Assembly (NCBI GenBank): GCA_944326915.1
Contig: CALVFT010000005.1
Location: 1 to 64,000, forward strand
Direction of reading: 5' to 3'
Length of the DNA stretch: 64,000 bases
Origin: Candidatus Gastranaerophilales bacterium
GTDB taxonomy: Bacteria > Cyanobacteriota > Vampirovibrionia > Gastranaerophilales > Gastranaerophilaceae
A model generated the notes under the pieces. The model saw only the letters and a list, made by a program, of their open reading frames with translations. It ran no database searches and was not told where the DNA came from. How positions within the stretch are numbered: the first letter of the stretch is position 1; each line of letters starts with the position of its first letter. A program made the position numbers and the translations under genes. Positions 17,279 to 27,037 of the stretch are shown here, piece by piece.

Positions 17279-18268
17279 CTACATATAAGGATTATAATCA
17301 TAGTTTTCTAACTCATCTATGTATTTGTTAACTTGTTCAAGACGTTCATCCATGTTAGGATAACGTCTTCTCAAGTTGCATAAATCAGCTTGAATGTCTC
17401 GCCATGGAGTTTGAATATCACAGAGTCTTAAAGCCTCATTTAGTTCATTTTTTTCAGGGAATGTTGAACCGAAATAAAGTTCATTTTTTTCTCCTGCAAG
17501 AATAAGTTTTCTGAAGATATTACGTCGCAAACCAATTGCCATAACATCATACTCTGCTGGAGTATTTCTATCAAAAGATGTCAAAAATACTTTCATCATG
17601 CCTGCAAGACTATTAAAAAATTTATCATCAGGTGATTGAATATCATCAGTTATTTTAAGGGTATCCCCATCTGCAAGAAAGTTATTTGGATTGATAGTAT
17701 CAAAACTTTTTCTTTCTTTACTTAGAACCTTAAAGTCAGCCGCGACTTCATCAAACGCTTTTTGTGGCAGAGCACTAAACCTTTTTAAGTATGTATCTCT
17801 ATAATAATTCATTTTTTGCCAAGAATCATTAATCCCTTCTTTCACTCCTGCCTCTAGAAAATTATCAGAAGTTTTAGCATTTTTCAGAATTTTAAATTCT
17901 CCAAACTTTGCTACAAAATCTCCATAATAAGTCTTTAATTTTGCCATCAAAGGATTAGAGTTTAATTCAACTGAATCTATACCTGAATTTTGATTATGGG
18001 GAGCTTTCAAGACAAATTCGTCATCAATTTTATAAACAATACCGAATTGTCCTGACCCAATTCTATTTTCAGGATTTATAAAAGTTGATAAAAACTCCTT
18101 AAATGATGTGATTAATTTTGATTCCGCATTTTTATCTTTTATCGGGGCTGTAATATATTCATTCAATTCTTTAGAAAATTTGTTTGGAATACCATTAAAT
18201 TGTGGTCTGAATCTACTATTCTGATTGTTCGTTGCATAATTTGGAAATAAAGTAATATTCATATTCAA
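17279..18268 (-). CDS. Protein-kinase-like protein with N-terminal QFNG leader
   Basis: 329 residues. After an Asn-rich tail ending in PQFNGIPNKF (22-31), a glycine-rich loop GSGQFGIVYK (71-80) is followed by VLKAP with Lys88, the usual nucleotide-binding arrangement of a kinase fold. NPNNFLADGDTLKITDD (193-209) resembles a compact catalytic loop (Asn196) and metal-binding Asp208-209 in place of DFG; Asp190 could be the base. The divergent, minimal form recalls bacterial effector kinases. No signal peptide or transmembrane helix is seen, unlike Hanks-type receptor kinases. An AAAGGA site supports the ATG. Confidence 0.6.
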   Translation of the reverse strand: MNMNITLFPNYATNNQNSRFRPQFNGIPNKFSKELNEYITAPIKDKNAESKLITSFKEFLSTFINPENRIGSGQFGIVYKIDDEFVLKAPHNQNSGIDSVELNSNPLMAKLKTYYGDFVAKFGEFKILKNAKTSDNFLEAGVKEGINDSWQKMNYYRDTYLKRFSALPQKAFDEVAADFKVLSKERKSFDTINPNNFLADGDTLKITDDIQSPDDKFFNSLAGMMKVFLTSFDRNTPAEYDVMAIGLRRNIFRKLILAGEKNELYFGSTFPEKNELNEALRLCDIQTPWRDIQADLCNLRRRYPNMDERLEQVNKYIDELENYDYNPYM

Positions 18269-18384
18269 AATCCTTTTTTACCTCACAACGACTATCAAGA
18301 TATAAAATTGCCTTTTTTAATATTTAACAAAAAATATTTCTTAATATTAGATATAAATTATCTTGTTGATAACTTCATTTTTAA

Positions 18385-18413
18385 TTGATTATTTAAAAAT
18401 TTTTAAGTAATAT
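18385..18413 (+). promoter_or_regulatory. EamA transporter promoter, leaderless
   Basis: TTGATT (18385-18390), 17-base spacer and TAATAT (18408-18413), which is -12 to -7 of the ATG at 18420. No Shine-Dalgarno is present. Confidence 0.7.
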
Positions 18414-18419
18414 TCGAAT

Positions 18420-19301
18420 ATGCAAATTTTCTTAAATATCATAGCTGTTTTATTTAGAATACTGAGTAATTCTTTTGGGAACGTATTACAAAAACAACTT
18501 ACTAACAATTATAATCGTCCATCTTTTGTAAATTGTGCAAACTATCTTATATTATCTTGTGTTTGTATATTATTTGCACCTTTTATACATTGGACAAATT
18601 TAAGTTTGGAATTTTTTATATATGGAATACTTGGAGGAATTACAGGTGCAATTGCAAATTGTTTTATGGTAATGGCTTTAATGAAAGGGGATTTATCTGT
18701 ACTTGGGCCGATTAATTCATACAAAGCAGTAATTGGATTAATTGCAAGTATTGTAATACTACATGAAATACCTAATTTTTGTGGAATTTTTGGAATATTT
18801 TTGATAATTTTCGGCAGCTATTTTATTTTTGACACTCTTGAAGAAAAATTTTCATTAAAAGTTTTTAGAAGAAAAGATATTCAATACAGAATTTTTGCAC
18901 TTATATTCTCTGCAATAGAAGCAGTCTTTATAAAAAAAGTAATCATATTATCATCAATAAGTATTTCATTTGTTACTACTTGTATTACAGGCTTGATGTT
19001 TTCATTTTTAATTATGAAAATATTCCAAATAAATATCAAAGAAGAATTCAGACTTATTTGTAAAAAAAGTACTTTTCTATATTTGTTAACTGCTTTATCA
19101 TTCGGGATTATGACTTACACTACAGCTTATGTATTTAAACATATTAATGTTGGATATGCACTTGCTCTTTTTCAACTATCTATAATCCTAAATCTATTTT
19201 TAGGATACAAAATTTTCAATGAAAAAAACATCAAAAAGAAATTACTTGGCTCTGTAATAATCCTTCTAGGCTCAACTATTATAATACTCTTGGGTAATTA
19301 A
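18420..19301 (+). CDS. EamA/DMT-family transporter
   Basis: 293 residues with about ten hydrophobic helices in two repeats, the 10-TMS drug/metabolite transporter architecture. Visible segments include GILGGITGAIANCFMVMAL in the first EamA repeat with SVLGPINSYKAVIG after it, and TYTTAYVFKHINVGYALAL in the second. The substrate cannot be inferred. It is monocistronic, with a strong leaderless promoter. Confidence 0.85.
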   Translation: MQIFLNIIAVLFRILSNSFGNVLQKQLTNNYNRPSFVNCANYLILSCVCILFAPFIHWTNLSLEFFIYGILGGITGAIANCFMVMALMKGDLSVLGPINSYKAVIGLIASIVILHEIPNFCGIFGIFLIIFGSYFIFDTLEEKFSLKVFRRKDIQYRIFALIFSAIEAVFIKKVIILSSISISFVTTCITGLMFSFLIMKIFQINIKEEFRLICKKSTFLYLLTALSFGIMTYTTAYVFKHINVGYALALFQLSIILNLFLGYKIFNEKNIKKKLLGSVIILLGSTIIILLGN

Positions 19302-19376
19302 TCTTTTAGAATTGTAAATAATATTAAATATATTGGCAAAAAAATTTTTTAGGAGTATTAATTTATATGGGAAAGT

Positions 19377-20069
19377 ATGTTTACACAAGTAAATCCAAAG
19401 TTTAATATATATACAAGTGATGAGTTTGCAAACTTTTATCAAAACAAAAAGCCTAAACGCAAATTTGATATCACTACATACCGCTATCACCAACAAGAAG
19501 ATTTGTCTGTTAACGCAAAAGTTAAAATTGGGCTGGGTGCAACTATTGGGACAATAATTCCAATGGCTATTTTAGCTAAAACTCAAAAAAGGAATATGTT
19601 CAAACTTCATTTTGGATTGAAAGAAATGGTAGCAACAAGTCTTGGCAGTATTGTTGGAGGTGTTGCAAGCGGTCTAATGGTTGATAAAAAAGAGTATAAA
19701 AAGCACAAAATCGATGAGGGTGTATTCCAATTTCTAAACGCATCAATCCCGCCACTACTTGTATTACCTACAATAAAAGGTTGTGAAAAAGTAAAATCAT
19801 TAAATAACATAACAGCCAAAGCCATTACTACAGTAGGAGTATTGTTCGGAGGAATGAAAGTTGCTGCAAATTTATCAAACTTAATTAATGATCCAAAAGA
19901 TATCGAACCTGACAGAAAACTTACCTTAAAAGATGCTATTGCAAACATCGATGACGCATTAGGTATATTTGTATTAGCTAAAATGCCTTTTGCAAAACAT
20001 CTGCACGTCGAAAAACTACTACCTGCAATATATGCTTGGTGTGGATATAGAGCAGGAGAAAGTAACTAG
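19377..20069 (+). CDS. Unknown protein with several hydrophobic segments
   Basis: 230 residues, not recognised. A 45-residue soluble N-terminus (DEFANFYQNKKPKRKF) precedes three or four hydrophobic Gly/Ala-rich segments: GLGATIGTIIPMAIL, VATSLGSIVGGVASGLMV, SIPPLLVLPTI and ITTVGVLFGGMKVAANL. The glycine-zipper look suggests a small membrane or membrane-inserting protein. Another ATG 10 bp upstream in a different frame gives only a very short product. It is convergent with the small secreted protein, 2 bp apart. Confidence 0.7.
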   Translation: MFTQVNPKFNIYTSDEFANFYQNKKPKRKFDITTYRYHQQEDLSVNAKVKIGLGATIGTIIPMAILAKTQKRNMFKLHFGLKEMVATSLGSIVGGVASGLMVDKKEYKKHKIDEGVFQFLNASIPPLLVLPTIKGCEKVKSLNNITAKAITTVGVLFGGMKVAANLSNLINDPKDIEPDRKLTLKDAIANIDDALGIFVLAKMPFAKHLHVEKLLPAIYAWCGYRAGESN

Positions 20070-20071
20070 AA

Positions 20072-20392
20072 TTATTCTATGCTTTGAATTTTTATCTTGC
20101 CTTCATCTTCCACAAATCGAGATGAGCCACCATTAATAATCCTATTGAATAACGGCCTTTCATTGATAGAGTCTTGTTCAAGCTCTTTTGCATAGTTGTC
20201 TTTTATATCTTGTATAGACTCAGCATCTTTTATCTCTTGACGCTTAAATTGTTGATCCCTAAGCATTTGAAGATTTCTTGCATTTATAGATCCTGCATCA
20301 TACATAGAAGGCGGAGTAATATAGCCGTCAAAGGCGTATACTACTCCGTTTAAAGATAAAAATACTAAAAATGAAAATAATAATTTTTTCAT
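20072..20392 (-). CDS. Small secreted protein of unknown function
   Basis: 106 residues with a clean signal peptide (KKLLFSFLVFLSLNGVVYA, cleavage before FDG). The mature part is polar and helical (MLRDQQFKRQEIKDAESIQ) with no cysteines. It starts 7 bp after the SIMPL gene and is surely in its operon, so a shared periplasmic role is likely. Confidence 0.75.
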   Translation of the reverse strand: MKKLLFSFLVFLSLNGVVYAFDGYITPPSMYDAGSINARNLQMLRDQQFKRQEIKDAESIQDIKDNYAKELEQDSINERPLFNRIINGGSSRFVEDEGKIKIQSIE

Positions 20393-20398
20393 ATAAAT

Positions 20399-21118
20399 TT
20401 ACCTAATTTGAAAATGAATATTTGCAACAGCAGTAACTTTTTTATCAATTGTAGATGTATCACTTATACCCATATCAGATACGTTTGTAGAGTCTACAGG
20501 AGTAATTTGGAATACACCCATTTGAACTGATTGAATTTTTCCTGGTCTGTTATGTGTAGCTTTCAACATAGCTGTAGCACGTTGTTTTGCATCTTTTGTA
20601 GCATCTTGCAATAAATCAACTTTTAAATCAGATAACTTTGAATAAAAATATTCCGGACGCATAACATTAATATCGATACCTTTATCCATCAAACTTTGAA
20701 TATCAACTGAAATTTCTTTAATTTTTTCAGGATCATTTGATGTTATTTCAAAAGGTTGTGACAAATTATAAAATGCAATCTCGTTAGTATTATTTCCTCT
20801 AGCGTCATATTTATAATTGTAATAACCATTTGAGGCTTTTTGTTCAACCTCTACACCCTTTGATTTTAAATACTCCATAACTACAGGAATTTGTTTTTTT
20901 ACTTGATTATATGCTGCTGATTTATCAGCTGCCCTTACTGATATGTTAAATTCTAAACGACCTGAATCTGATTTTACAATTTTATAGGCAGATCCAGTGA
21001 CATATATAGTATCTTTAGACAAAGATGAAGTAATTGCATTTACTCCAAAGAACAAAGCTAAAGACAGTAATACACCAAATACTACTAATTGTAACTTCTC
21101 TACTCTTTCTAAAAACAT
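20399..21118 (-). CDS. SIMPL (DUF541) domain periplasmic protein
   Basis: 239 residues: one N-terminal membrane anchor (LVVFGVLLSLALFFGVNAI) then a SIMPL domain exposed to the periplasm. The family pattern is visible in the early TIYVTGSAYKIVKSDSGRLE segment, the central QPFEITSNDPEKIKEIS segment and the late DATKDAKQRATAML segment. SIMPL proteins are associated with envelope stress but have no firm biochemical activity. An AAAGGAG precedes the ATG, with TATAAT about 35 bp upstream. The small secreted protein follows in the same operon. Confidence 0.88.
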   Translation of the reverse strand: MFLERVEKLQLVVFGVLLSLALFFGVNAITSSLSKDTIYVTGSAYKIVKSDSGRLEFNISVRAADKSAAYNQVKKQIPVVMEYLKSKGVEVEQKASNGYYNYKYDARGNNTNEIAFYNLSQPFEITSNDPEKIKEISVDIQSLMDKGIDINVMRPEYFYSKLSDLKVDLLQDATKDAKQRATAMLKATHNRPGKIQSVQMGVFQITPVDSTNVSDMGISDTSTIDKKVTAVANIHFQIR

Positions 21119-21233
21119 GACTAACTCCTTTAAAATCTATAAAACACAATATAATTATAACCGATATTTTTTTTTAATCAATTGTATAATTACAAAAAAT
21201 ATGCTAAAATTTTTCCAAAAAACGGTACTTTAA

Positions 21234-22604
<1,371 letters not shown>

Positions 22605-22617
22605 AAAATCAAAAATA

Positions 22618-22646
22618 AGAAAGCCTATTGTGCAAATAGGCTTTCT
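22618..22646. terminator. Hairpin between convergent genes
   Basis: AGAAAGCCTATT (22618-22629) pairs perfectly with AATAGGCTTTCT (22635-22646). It follows gdhA by 13 bp and its right arm overlaps the last codons of the convergent minus-strand gene. On the minus strand it is followed by a T-rich stretch. Confidence 0.7.
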
Positions 22647-23083
22647 ATACGAGCAGAGCTACAAGCTTTCGGATCTCTTTCCAAGACTTTGAAAGCATTG
22701 TATTTACAGTAATCTTGTACAACCTTTTTCAAATATTGTAACTGTGCATTATTTGACTCAATAACAAATTGAGAAGATACGTACGGATACACATTACGAT
22801 AATTTTTATAATCATTATTTGATAATGGATATATAGCCTGCTTAAGATTTAACATACTAGCTTCATTATCACCACAATAATTATTTATAGCTCTAGTAAA
22901 TGTTGAATCTTTTCTAAAGTTAACAATTATACGGTTACAGACCAAAAAACGATGATCTGAACTTTGTCTTGCTTCCCTTTGAGCAGCCCTTGCATTCGCA
23001 TACTTTTGACTATCAGAAGCAAAAGCTATACTACCTAAAAGCAAACATATTAATAAACCAATAAAAAAACAAGTATTCTTCAT
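22625..23083 (-). CDS. Secreted protein of unknown function
   Basis: 152 residues with a signal peptide (KNTCFFIGLLICLLLGSIAF, cleavage about AFA-SD). The mature domain is polar with four cysteines (FLVCNRI, NYCGDNE, QDYCKYN, PKACSS), perhaps two disulfides. I do not recognise the family. The ATG at 23083 is chosen because it starts the signal peptide and lies 6 nt after a -10; the frame is open nine codons further. Its stop lies in the terminator hairpin. Confidence 0.7.
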   Translation of the reverse strand: MKNTCFFIGLLICLLLGSIAFASDSQKYANARAAQREARQSSDHRFLVCNRIIVNFRKDSTFTRAINNYCGDNEASMLNLKQAIYPLSNNDYKNYRNVYPYVSSQFVIESNNAQLQYLKKVVQDYCKYNAFKVLERDPKACSSARIESLFAQ

Positions 23084-23089
23084 AATAGC

Positions 23090-23095
23090 AGTATA
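23090..23095 (-). promoter_or_regulatory. -10 element of the secreted-protein gene, leaderless
   Basis: TATACT at -12 to -7 of the ATG at 23083 on the minus strand. No ribosome-binding site is present. Confidence 0.5.
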
Positions 23096-23211
23096 ATACA
23101 TAAAACTCACTAAAATGTCATATTCTTAACATTTTTAAATATTAAGCCAACTTAATTCTTGAAAGAAATCTTTTTAATGAATATAATTCTATTTGAGAAG
23201 GAGTACTTCAC

Positions 23212-24031
23212 ATGGTAGTAGAAAAAACTATACTTGTAAGAGATTACATAAATCCGTCAAGATTACCTGACTATGATTTCGTAATCAATCCATACACAGG
23301 CTGTACACATAAGTGTTTATATTGTTATGCTGAGTTTATGAAAAGATTTTCAAAACACGAAGAAGAATGGGGTGACTTTGTTGATATAAAAAACGCAACA
23401 AGACCAATTAATCTTGTAAAATTAGATGGCGCATCTATATTATTAAGTTCAGTAACTGATCCATATAACGCAGCTGAAAAAAAAACATAAAATTACAAAA
23501 AATATTCTTGAACAAATTAAACACGCCAATATCAAACTAAATATAGTTACAAAATCAGACCTCGTACTCAGAGATATTGATCTACTAAAACAATTCAAAG
23601 ATGTAAGTGTAGCTTTTTCTATAGCGACATTAGACGAAACTTTAAAACAAGAGATTGAACCTTGCTCTCCTTCGATTAAAGAAAGGCTAGATGCGCTCAA
23701 AAAACTTCATAAAAAAGGAATAAAAACCATCGTATATATGTCACCAATATTCCCTGAAATAACAAAATATAAAGATATTATTGATGCTACAAAAGACTTC
23801 ACAGATGAATATTGGATTGAAAACCTAAATCTAAGAGGAACTTTCAGACCAAAAGTAATTAATTTTATCAACGAAAGATACCCTCAATACAATGACCTAT
23901 ACCGCGATATATACAAATACCACATAAATAGATATTGGGATGAAAAAGAAGTAGAAATTTCTGAATATTTAGAAAAACATAACTTAAAATATAAAAGTTA
24001 TTTTTATCACGAAAGAAACAGAAAGAGCTAA
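23212..24031 (+). pseudogene. Radical SAM protein (SPL/Rv2578c-like), frameshifted at an A9 run
   Basis: The first frame (to 23490) holds the radical SAM cluster motif NPYTGCTHKCLYCYA (CxxxCxxC, about residues 24-38) and stops right after nine A (23477-23485). With eight A the frame continues HKITKNILEQIKHANIK, then DVSVAFSIATLDETLK and YMSPIFPEITKYKD, to 24031, giving a complete protein of about 272 residues. This group resembles SplB-related radical SAM proteins, often of unknown substrate. The first 92 residues alone lack most of the TIM barrel. Either a pseudogene or a gene read through slippage. Confidence 0.82.
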
Positions 24032-24034
24032 ATA

Positions 24035-24064
24035 AAAAACCTCCAAATCATTTGGAGGTTTTAT
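24035..24064. terminator. Bidirectional terminator
   Basis: AAAACCTCCAAA and TTTGGAGGTTTT form a 12-bp stem with a CA-containing loop and A/T runs on both sides, between convergent genes. Confidence 0.85.
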
Positions 24065-24066
24065 TA

Positions 24067-25002
24067 TTACTTTTTACACCTTTTACAAGAAGGATTATCA
24101 CCTGATTTTCCGAATAAAATCCTCATTCCGCCAAAAGGTTTGTCCATTGTTTTAGAAATATTACAACTTATATCTGCAGCATTTTTCACTAAAGAATAAG
24201 TTTCACCTAAAATACTATCAACCTTTGGTAGCATTCTATCAACTTTTTGAGTCATATTACCAAGCTGATTAGTTAATTTGGTAGTACTATCTACAATTTC
24301 TTTCATTCCTTCTGTTGAAGTATCTAAGTTTGTCATAGTATTTGTAAGTTTCTTTTGAGAAACAGAATTATTAATTTTTTCACTAACTTGTCTCATATTA
24401 CTTGTCATAATTTTTATATCACGAGTTGCGCTCAAAACATTTGGTCTATTGTCATTAATAATGCCAGACATAGCATTTAACAAATCAGTTAAAGCAATTA
24501 GAGTTTCGTCTAACTGTTCAGAAGTCTTTACCAAATTATCTCTAATCGTAATCAAAGAGTCTGGATCTTGAGATGCTAAAAATGTATCAAAATCAATAGT
24601 TACAGTGCCAGGGATTTTATCCCCGCTTTCTAATTGGAAAAAAGAAGGATTTTCCGGATATATCAAATCAACATAGTCAACCTCACGTCTTCCGCTTTTT
24701 TCACGTTTTAGCTTGGCAACCATATTTACGGGCAATTTTAAATCCTTGGCATGCAAAGTCACTGACATCAGTGTAGTTTGATAATCATCTGCCGGACGTA
24801 AATCTCCTGCGTGTCCGATTTTAAACCCCTTATAATAGACATCTATCTTATGATGAAAAGGTCTTAAATCCTTAAATTCAACCGTAATATTCACATTGTG
24901 CATTTTGTTTAATGTATAAAAAAGAAAAAATAACATTAATACAAAAAATAATATCCCGATATTTAATCTGTGTTTTAAATAAAAATCTTTCATATTTTTC
25001 AT
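24067..25002 (-). CDS. MlaD/MCE-family lipid-transport protein
   Basis: 311 residues: one N-terminal membrane helix (NIGILFFVLMLFFLFYTL), an MCE domain (about 35-135) with VYYKGFKIGHAGDLRP, and a long helical region (150-285) likely to be a coiled coil. MCE proteins form the periplasmic part of ABC lipid transporters. The C-terminus is unusual: PFGGMRILFGKSG then a Cys-rich SCKRCKK end. No MlaE permease or MlaF ATPase lies next to it, so partners must be elsewhere. Confidence 0.85.
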   Translation of the reverse strand: MKNMKDFYLKHRLNIGILFFVLMLFFLFYTLNKMHNVNITVEFKDLRPFHHKIDVYYKGFKIGHAGDLRPADDYQTTLMSVTLHAKDLKLPVNMVAKLKREKSGRREVDYVDLIYPENPSFFQLESGDKIPGTVTIDFDTFLASQDPDSLITIRDNLVKTSEQLDETLIALTDLLNAMSGIINDNRPNVLSATRDIKIMTSNMRQVSEKINNSVSQKKLTNTMTNLDTSTEGMKEIVDSTTKLTNQLGNMTQKVDRMLPKVDSILGETYSLVKNAADISCNISKTMDKPFGGMRILFGKSGDNPSCKRCKK

Positions 25003-25008
25003 ATTGGC

Positions 25009-25037
25009 AATATAAAAACTTATAATATTTTACTCAA
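25009..25037 (-). promoter_or_regulatory. MCE gene promoter, leaderless
   Basis: On the minus strand TTGAGT (25037-25032), 17-base spacer and TATATT (25014-25009), -12 to -7 of the ATG at 25002. Confidence 0.7.
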
Positions 25038-25126
25038 TTGCTCAAGTGGGTAATTGCCATAATAAAATAATAGGAGTTAAATATAATTAAATCTTTTTCA
25101 TACTTCCAGCTATTCTTAATTCCAAC

Positions 25127-25148
25127 GGAGCCATTGGCTCCTTTTTTT
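25127..25148 (+). terminator. Intrinsic terminator with no gene before it
   Basis: GGAGCC, loop ATT, GGCTCC and seven T. No plus-strand coding sequence precedes it in the 125 bp after the MCE start, so it may end a small RNA or an untranslated leader. Confidence 0.7.
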
Positions 25149-25167
25149 ATTAAAAATATATTTGAGT

Positions 25168-25173
25168 TAGAAT
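25168..25173 (+). promoter_or_regulatory. -10 element, leaderless
   Basis: TAGAAT at -12 to -7 of the ATG at 25180. No Shine-Dalgarno is present. Confidence 0.55.
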
Positions 25174-25179
25174 ATAATT

Positions 25180-25656
25180 ATGAAAGATATTGAAACATAC
25201 AAAAAGAATGGTGAAGCCCTATTCTTACAAGGATACAACTGCGCTCAGTCAGTTTTTTGTACCTTTGCAGAAGAAGTTGGAATGGACATAGAATCTGCAT
25301 TTAAACTATCATCATCTTTCGGCGGAGGCATGGGGCGTTTAAGAGAAGTATGTGGTGCTGTCAGTGCTATGTTTATGATTGCAGGGCTTAAAGACGGATA
25401 CACATCTTCCAATGACAACAAAATAAAAGAAGAACACTACAAAAGAATTCAAAAACTTGCAAAAGAATTTGAACTAAAGCACAATACCATAATTTGTAGA
25501 GAATTACTTAATTTGAAAATAAAATCAGACACACCAACACCATCTAAAAGAACTGCTCAATATTACAAAGAAAGGCCTTGCACAAAATTTGTATCTGATG
25601 CCTGCGAAATAATTGCGAAATATCTTATTAAAAATAATACAAAAATTGAGAACTAA
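25180..25656 (+). CDS. C_GCAxxG_C_C family protein
   Basis: 158 residues of a small cysteine-rich family of probable redox-active or metal-binding proteins. The family pattern is complete: NCAQSVFC (Cys22), then FGGGMGRLREVCGAVSAM, later ICRELLNLK and a final RPCTKFVSDACEI. Function is not established in the family. It is monocistronic, beginning 6 nt after a -10. Confidence 0.88.
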   Translation: MKDIETYKKNGEALFLQGYNCAQSVFCTFAEEVGMDIESAFKLSSSFGGGMGRLREVCGAVSAMFMIAGLKDGYTSSNDNKIKEEHYKRIQKLAKEFELKHNTIICRELLNLKIKSDTPTPSKRTAQYYKERPCTKFVSDACEIIAKYLIKNNTKIEN

Positions 25657-25722
25657 TTTCATATTCATTTATATTACTCAACATTACCTAGATTTAAAAT
25701 ATTAAAGTTGTAGTATTAAAGT

Positions 25723-27033
25723 GTGTGGAAAAGTTTTAGAATATTTTTAGCGATAGCAATTACTCTAATCTGCATGCAAAAAAATTGCAATGCAGAAGCT
25801 TTTTCTGATGCAATTACTCAAATACAAATTCAAAAAAATATAAATAACTCAATCCCTATACCTAAAAATCAAACTAAAAAAGCAGAAGAAAAAATATTAG
25901 AAGAGGAAGCTTTAGAAGAAGATGAAAAAATCCTCGACAATTCAGACAGTGAATTTGCAGAATTTACAGAAATAGAAGAAGAATCTCCTATTGAACTTGA
26001 GTTAAAAAAAGAGGAAGAAAGAAAAGAAGGACTTTTCGAAAAAATATACAAAGCTGAAATAGAAAGAACTGACATCCCATCATATTTACTTAAGGATGAA
26101 TTAACATTTACGTTTTCGAAAGGTCCTATTGATAAAATCCAATTCTATGGGGCATATCACAGTACTTTCAACAATTACTTTGAAGATTCCGATTATGATA
26201 CAAGCTACGTAAATGAATACATACAACTTGGTGTAATATCTACAATGAAAGATAAATATACAGGATTTCAGGGATTGTTTAACTTAAAACCGCACAACCA
26301 CAGGGATTTTATTCAAGATTTCATAGCAGATGCGTATTTTATTAATACAAGAATTCCTCATCATAAAATCCTACTAGGTGTATCAAGAAACCAAATCGGT
26401 GTAGAAGGTGGTATGAGCGAATTCACACTACCTTTTGTAATGCGTTCCCAAATATCCAGAACATTTGCATCAACAAGAGCTTTAGGCTTAAGACTAGTAG
26501 GAGATTATTCTCTTATAAATTATAGCCTTGCCCTAAATAGTTCAGACAGATACTTTAATGCATTTTTCCCTGGCTTAGAATTTACCGGTTGGGTTAATTT
26601 TAAACCGCTAGGAAAAACTGACGGCAAATATGGTAGTCTTGTAATAGGAGGCGGTATCAATACCGGGCAAAATCACGATAGTTACACAGTTACAGGGGCA
26701 TATATCGGATATAAATATAAGCGTTTTATGGCAAATTTTGAATACGCAATTGCCGATGGATATAATGGACATTTCGTATCTACTGACAAAGCAAGCGGTT
26801 TTTATACAACATTAGGATATAAAATTAACCAAAAACTTCAACTTCTTTTACGAGCAGACCATTTTGACCCAAATAGAGAAATAGCTAATAATTCCAAAGA
26901 TGAGTATACCGTCGGATTAAACTATTTTATTAAAGGTCAAGCTCTCAGACTCATGCTGAACTACGTATTCTGCAACAATCACAACGGTCCTGCAAGTAAC
27001 AGAATAATTGTTGGAACTCAAGTCTTAATTTAA
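25723..27033 (+). CDS. Outer-membrane beta-barrel (porin-like) protein
   Basis: 436 residues. Signal peptide ending near NCNAEA, an acidic low-complexity linker (about 45-110, rich in EEE), then about 300 residues of alternating amphipathic strands such as GSLVIGGGINTGQNHD and KRFMANFEYAIADGYNG, ending IIVGTQVLI. Length and pattern suit a porin-like barrel, with the acidic stretch in the periplasm. The start is a GTG with TAGTAT at -12 to -7. It is convergent with galT (4 bp). Confidence 0.75.
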   Translation: MWKSFRIFLAIAITLICMQKNCNAEAFSDAITQIQIQKNINNSIPIPKNQTKKAEEKILEEEALEEDEKILDNSDSEFAEFTEIEEESPIELELKKEEERKEGLFEKIYKAEIERTDIPSYLLKDELTFTFSKGPIDKIQFYGAYHSTFNNYFEDSDYDTSYVNEYIQLGVISTMKDKYTGFQGLFNLKPHNHRDFIQDFIADAYFINTRIPHHKILLGVSRNQIGVEGGMSEFTLPFVMRSQISRTFASTRALGLRLVGDYSLINYSLALNSSDRYFNAFFPGLEFTGWVNFKPLGKTDGKYGSLVIGGGINTGQNHDSYTVTGAYIGYKYKRFMANFEYAIADGYNGHFVSTDKASGFYTTLGYKINQKLQLLLRADHFDPNREIANNSKDEYTVGLNYFIKGQALRLMLNYVFCNNHNGPASNRIIVGTQVLI

Positions 27034-27037
27034 AGAT

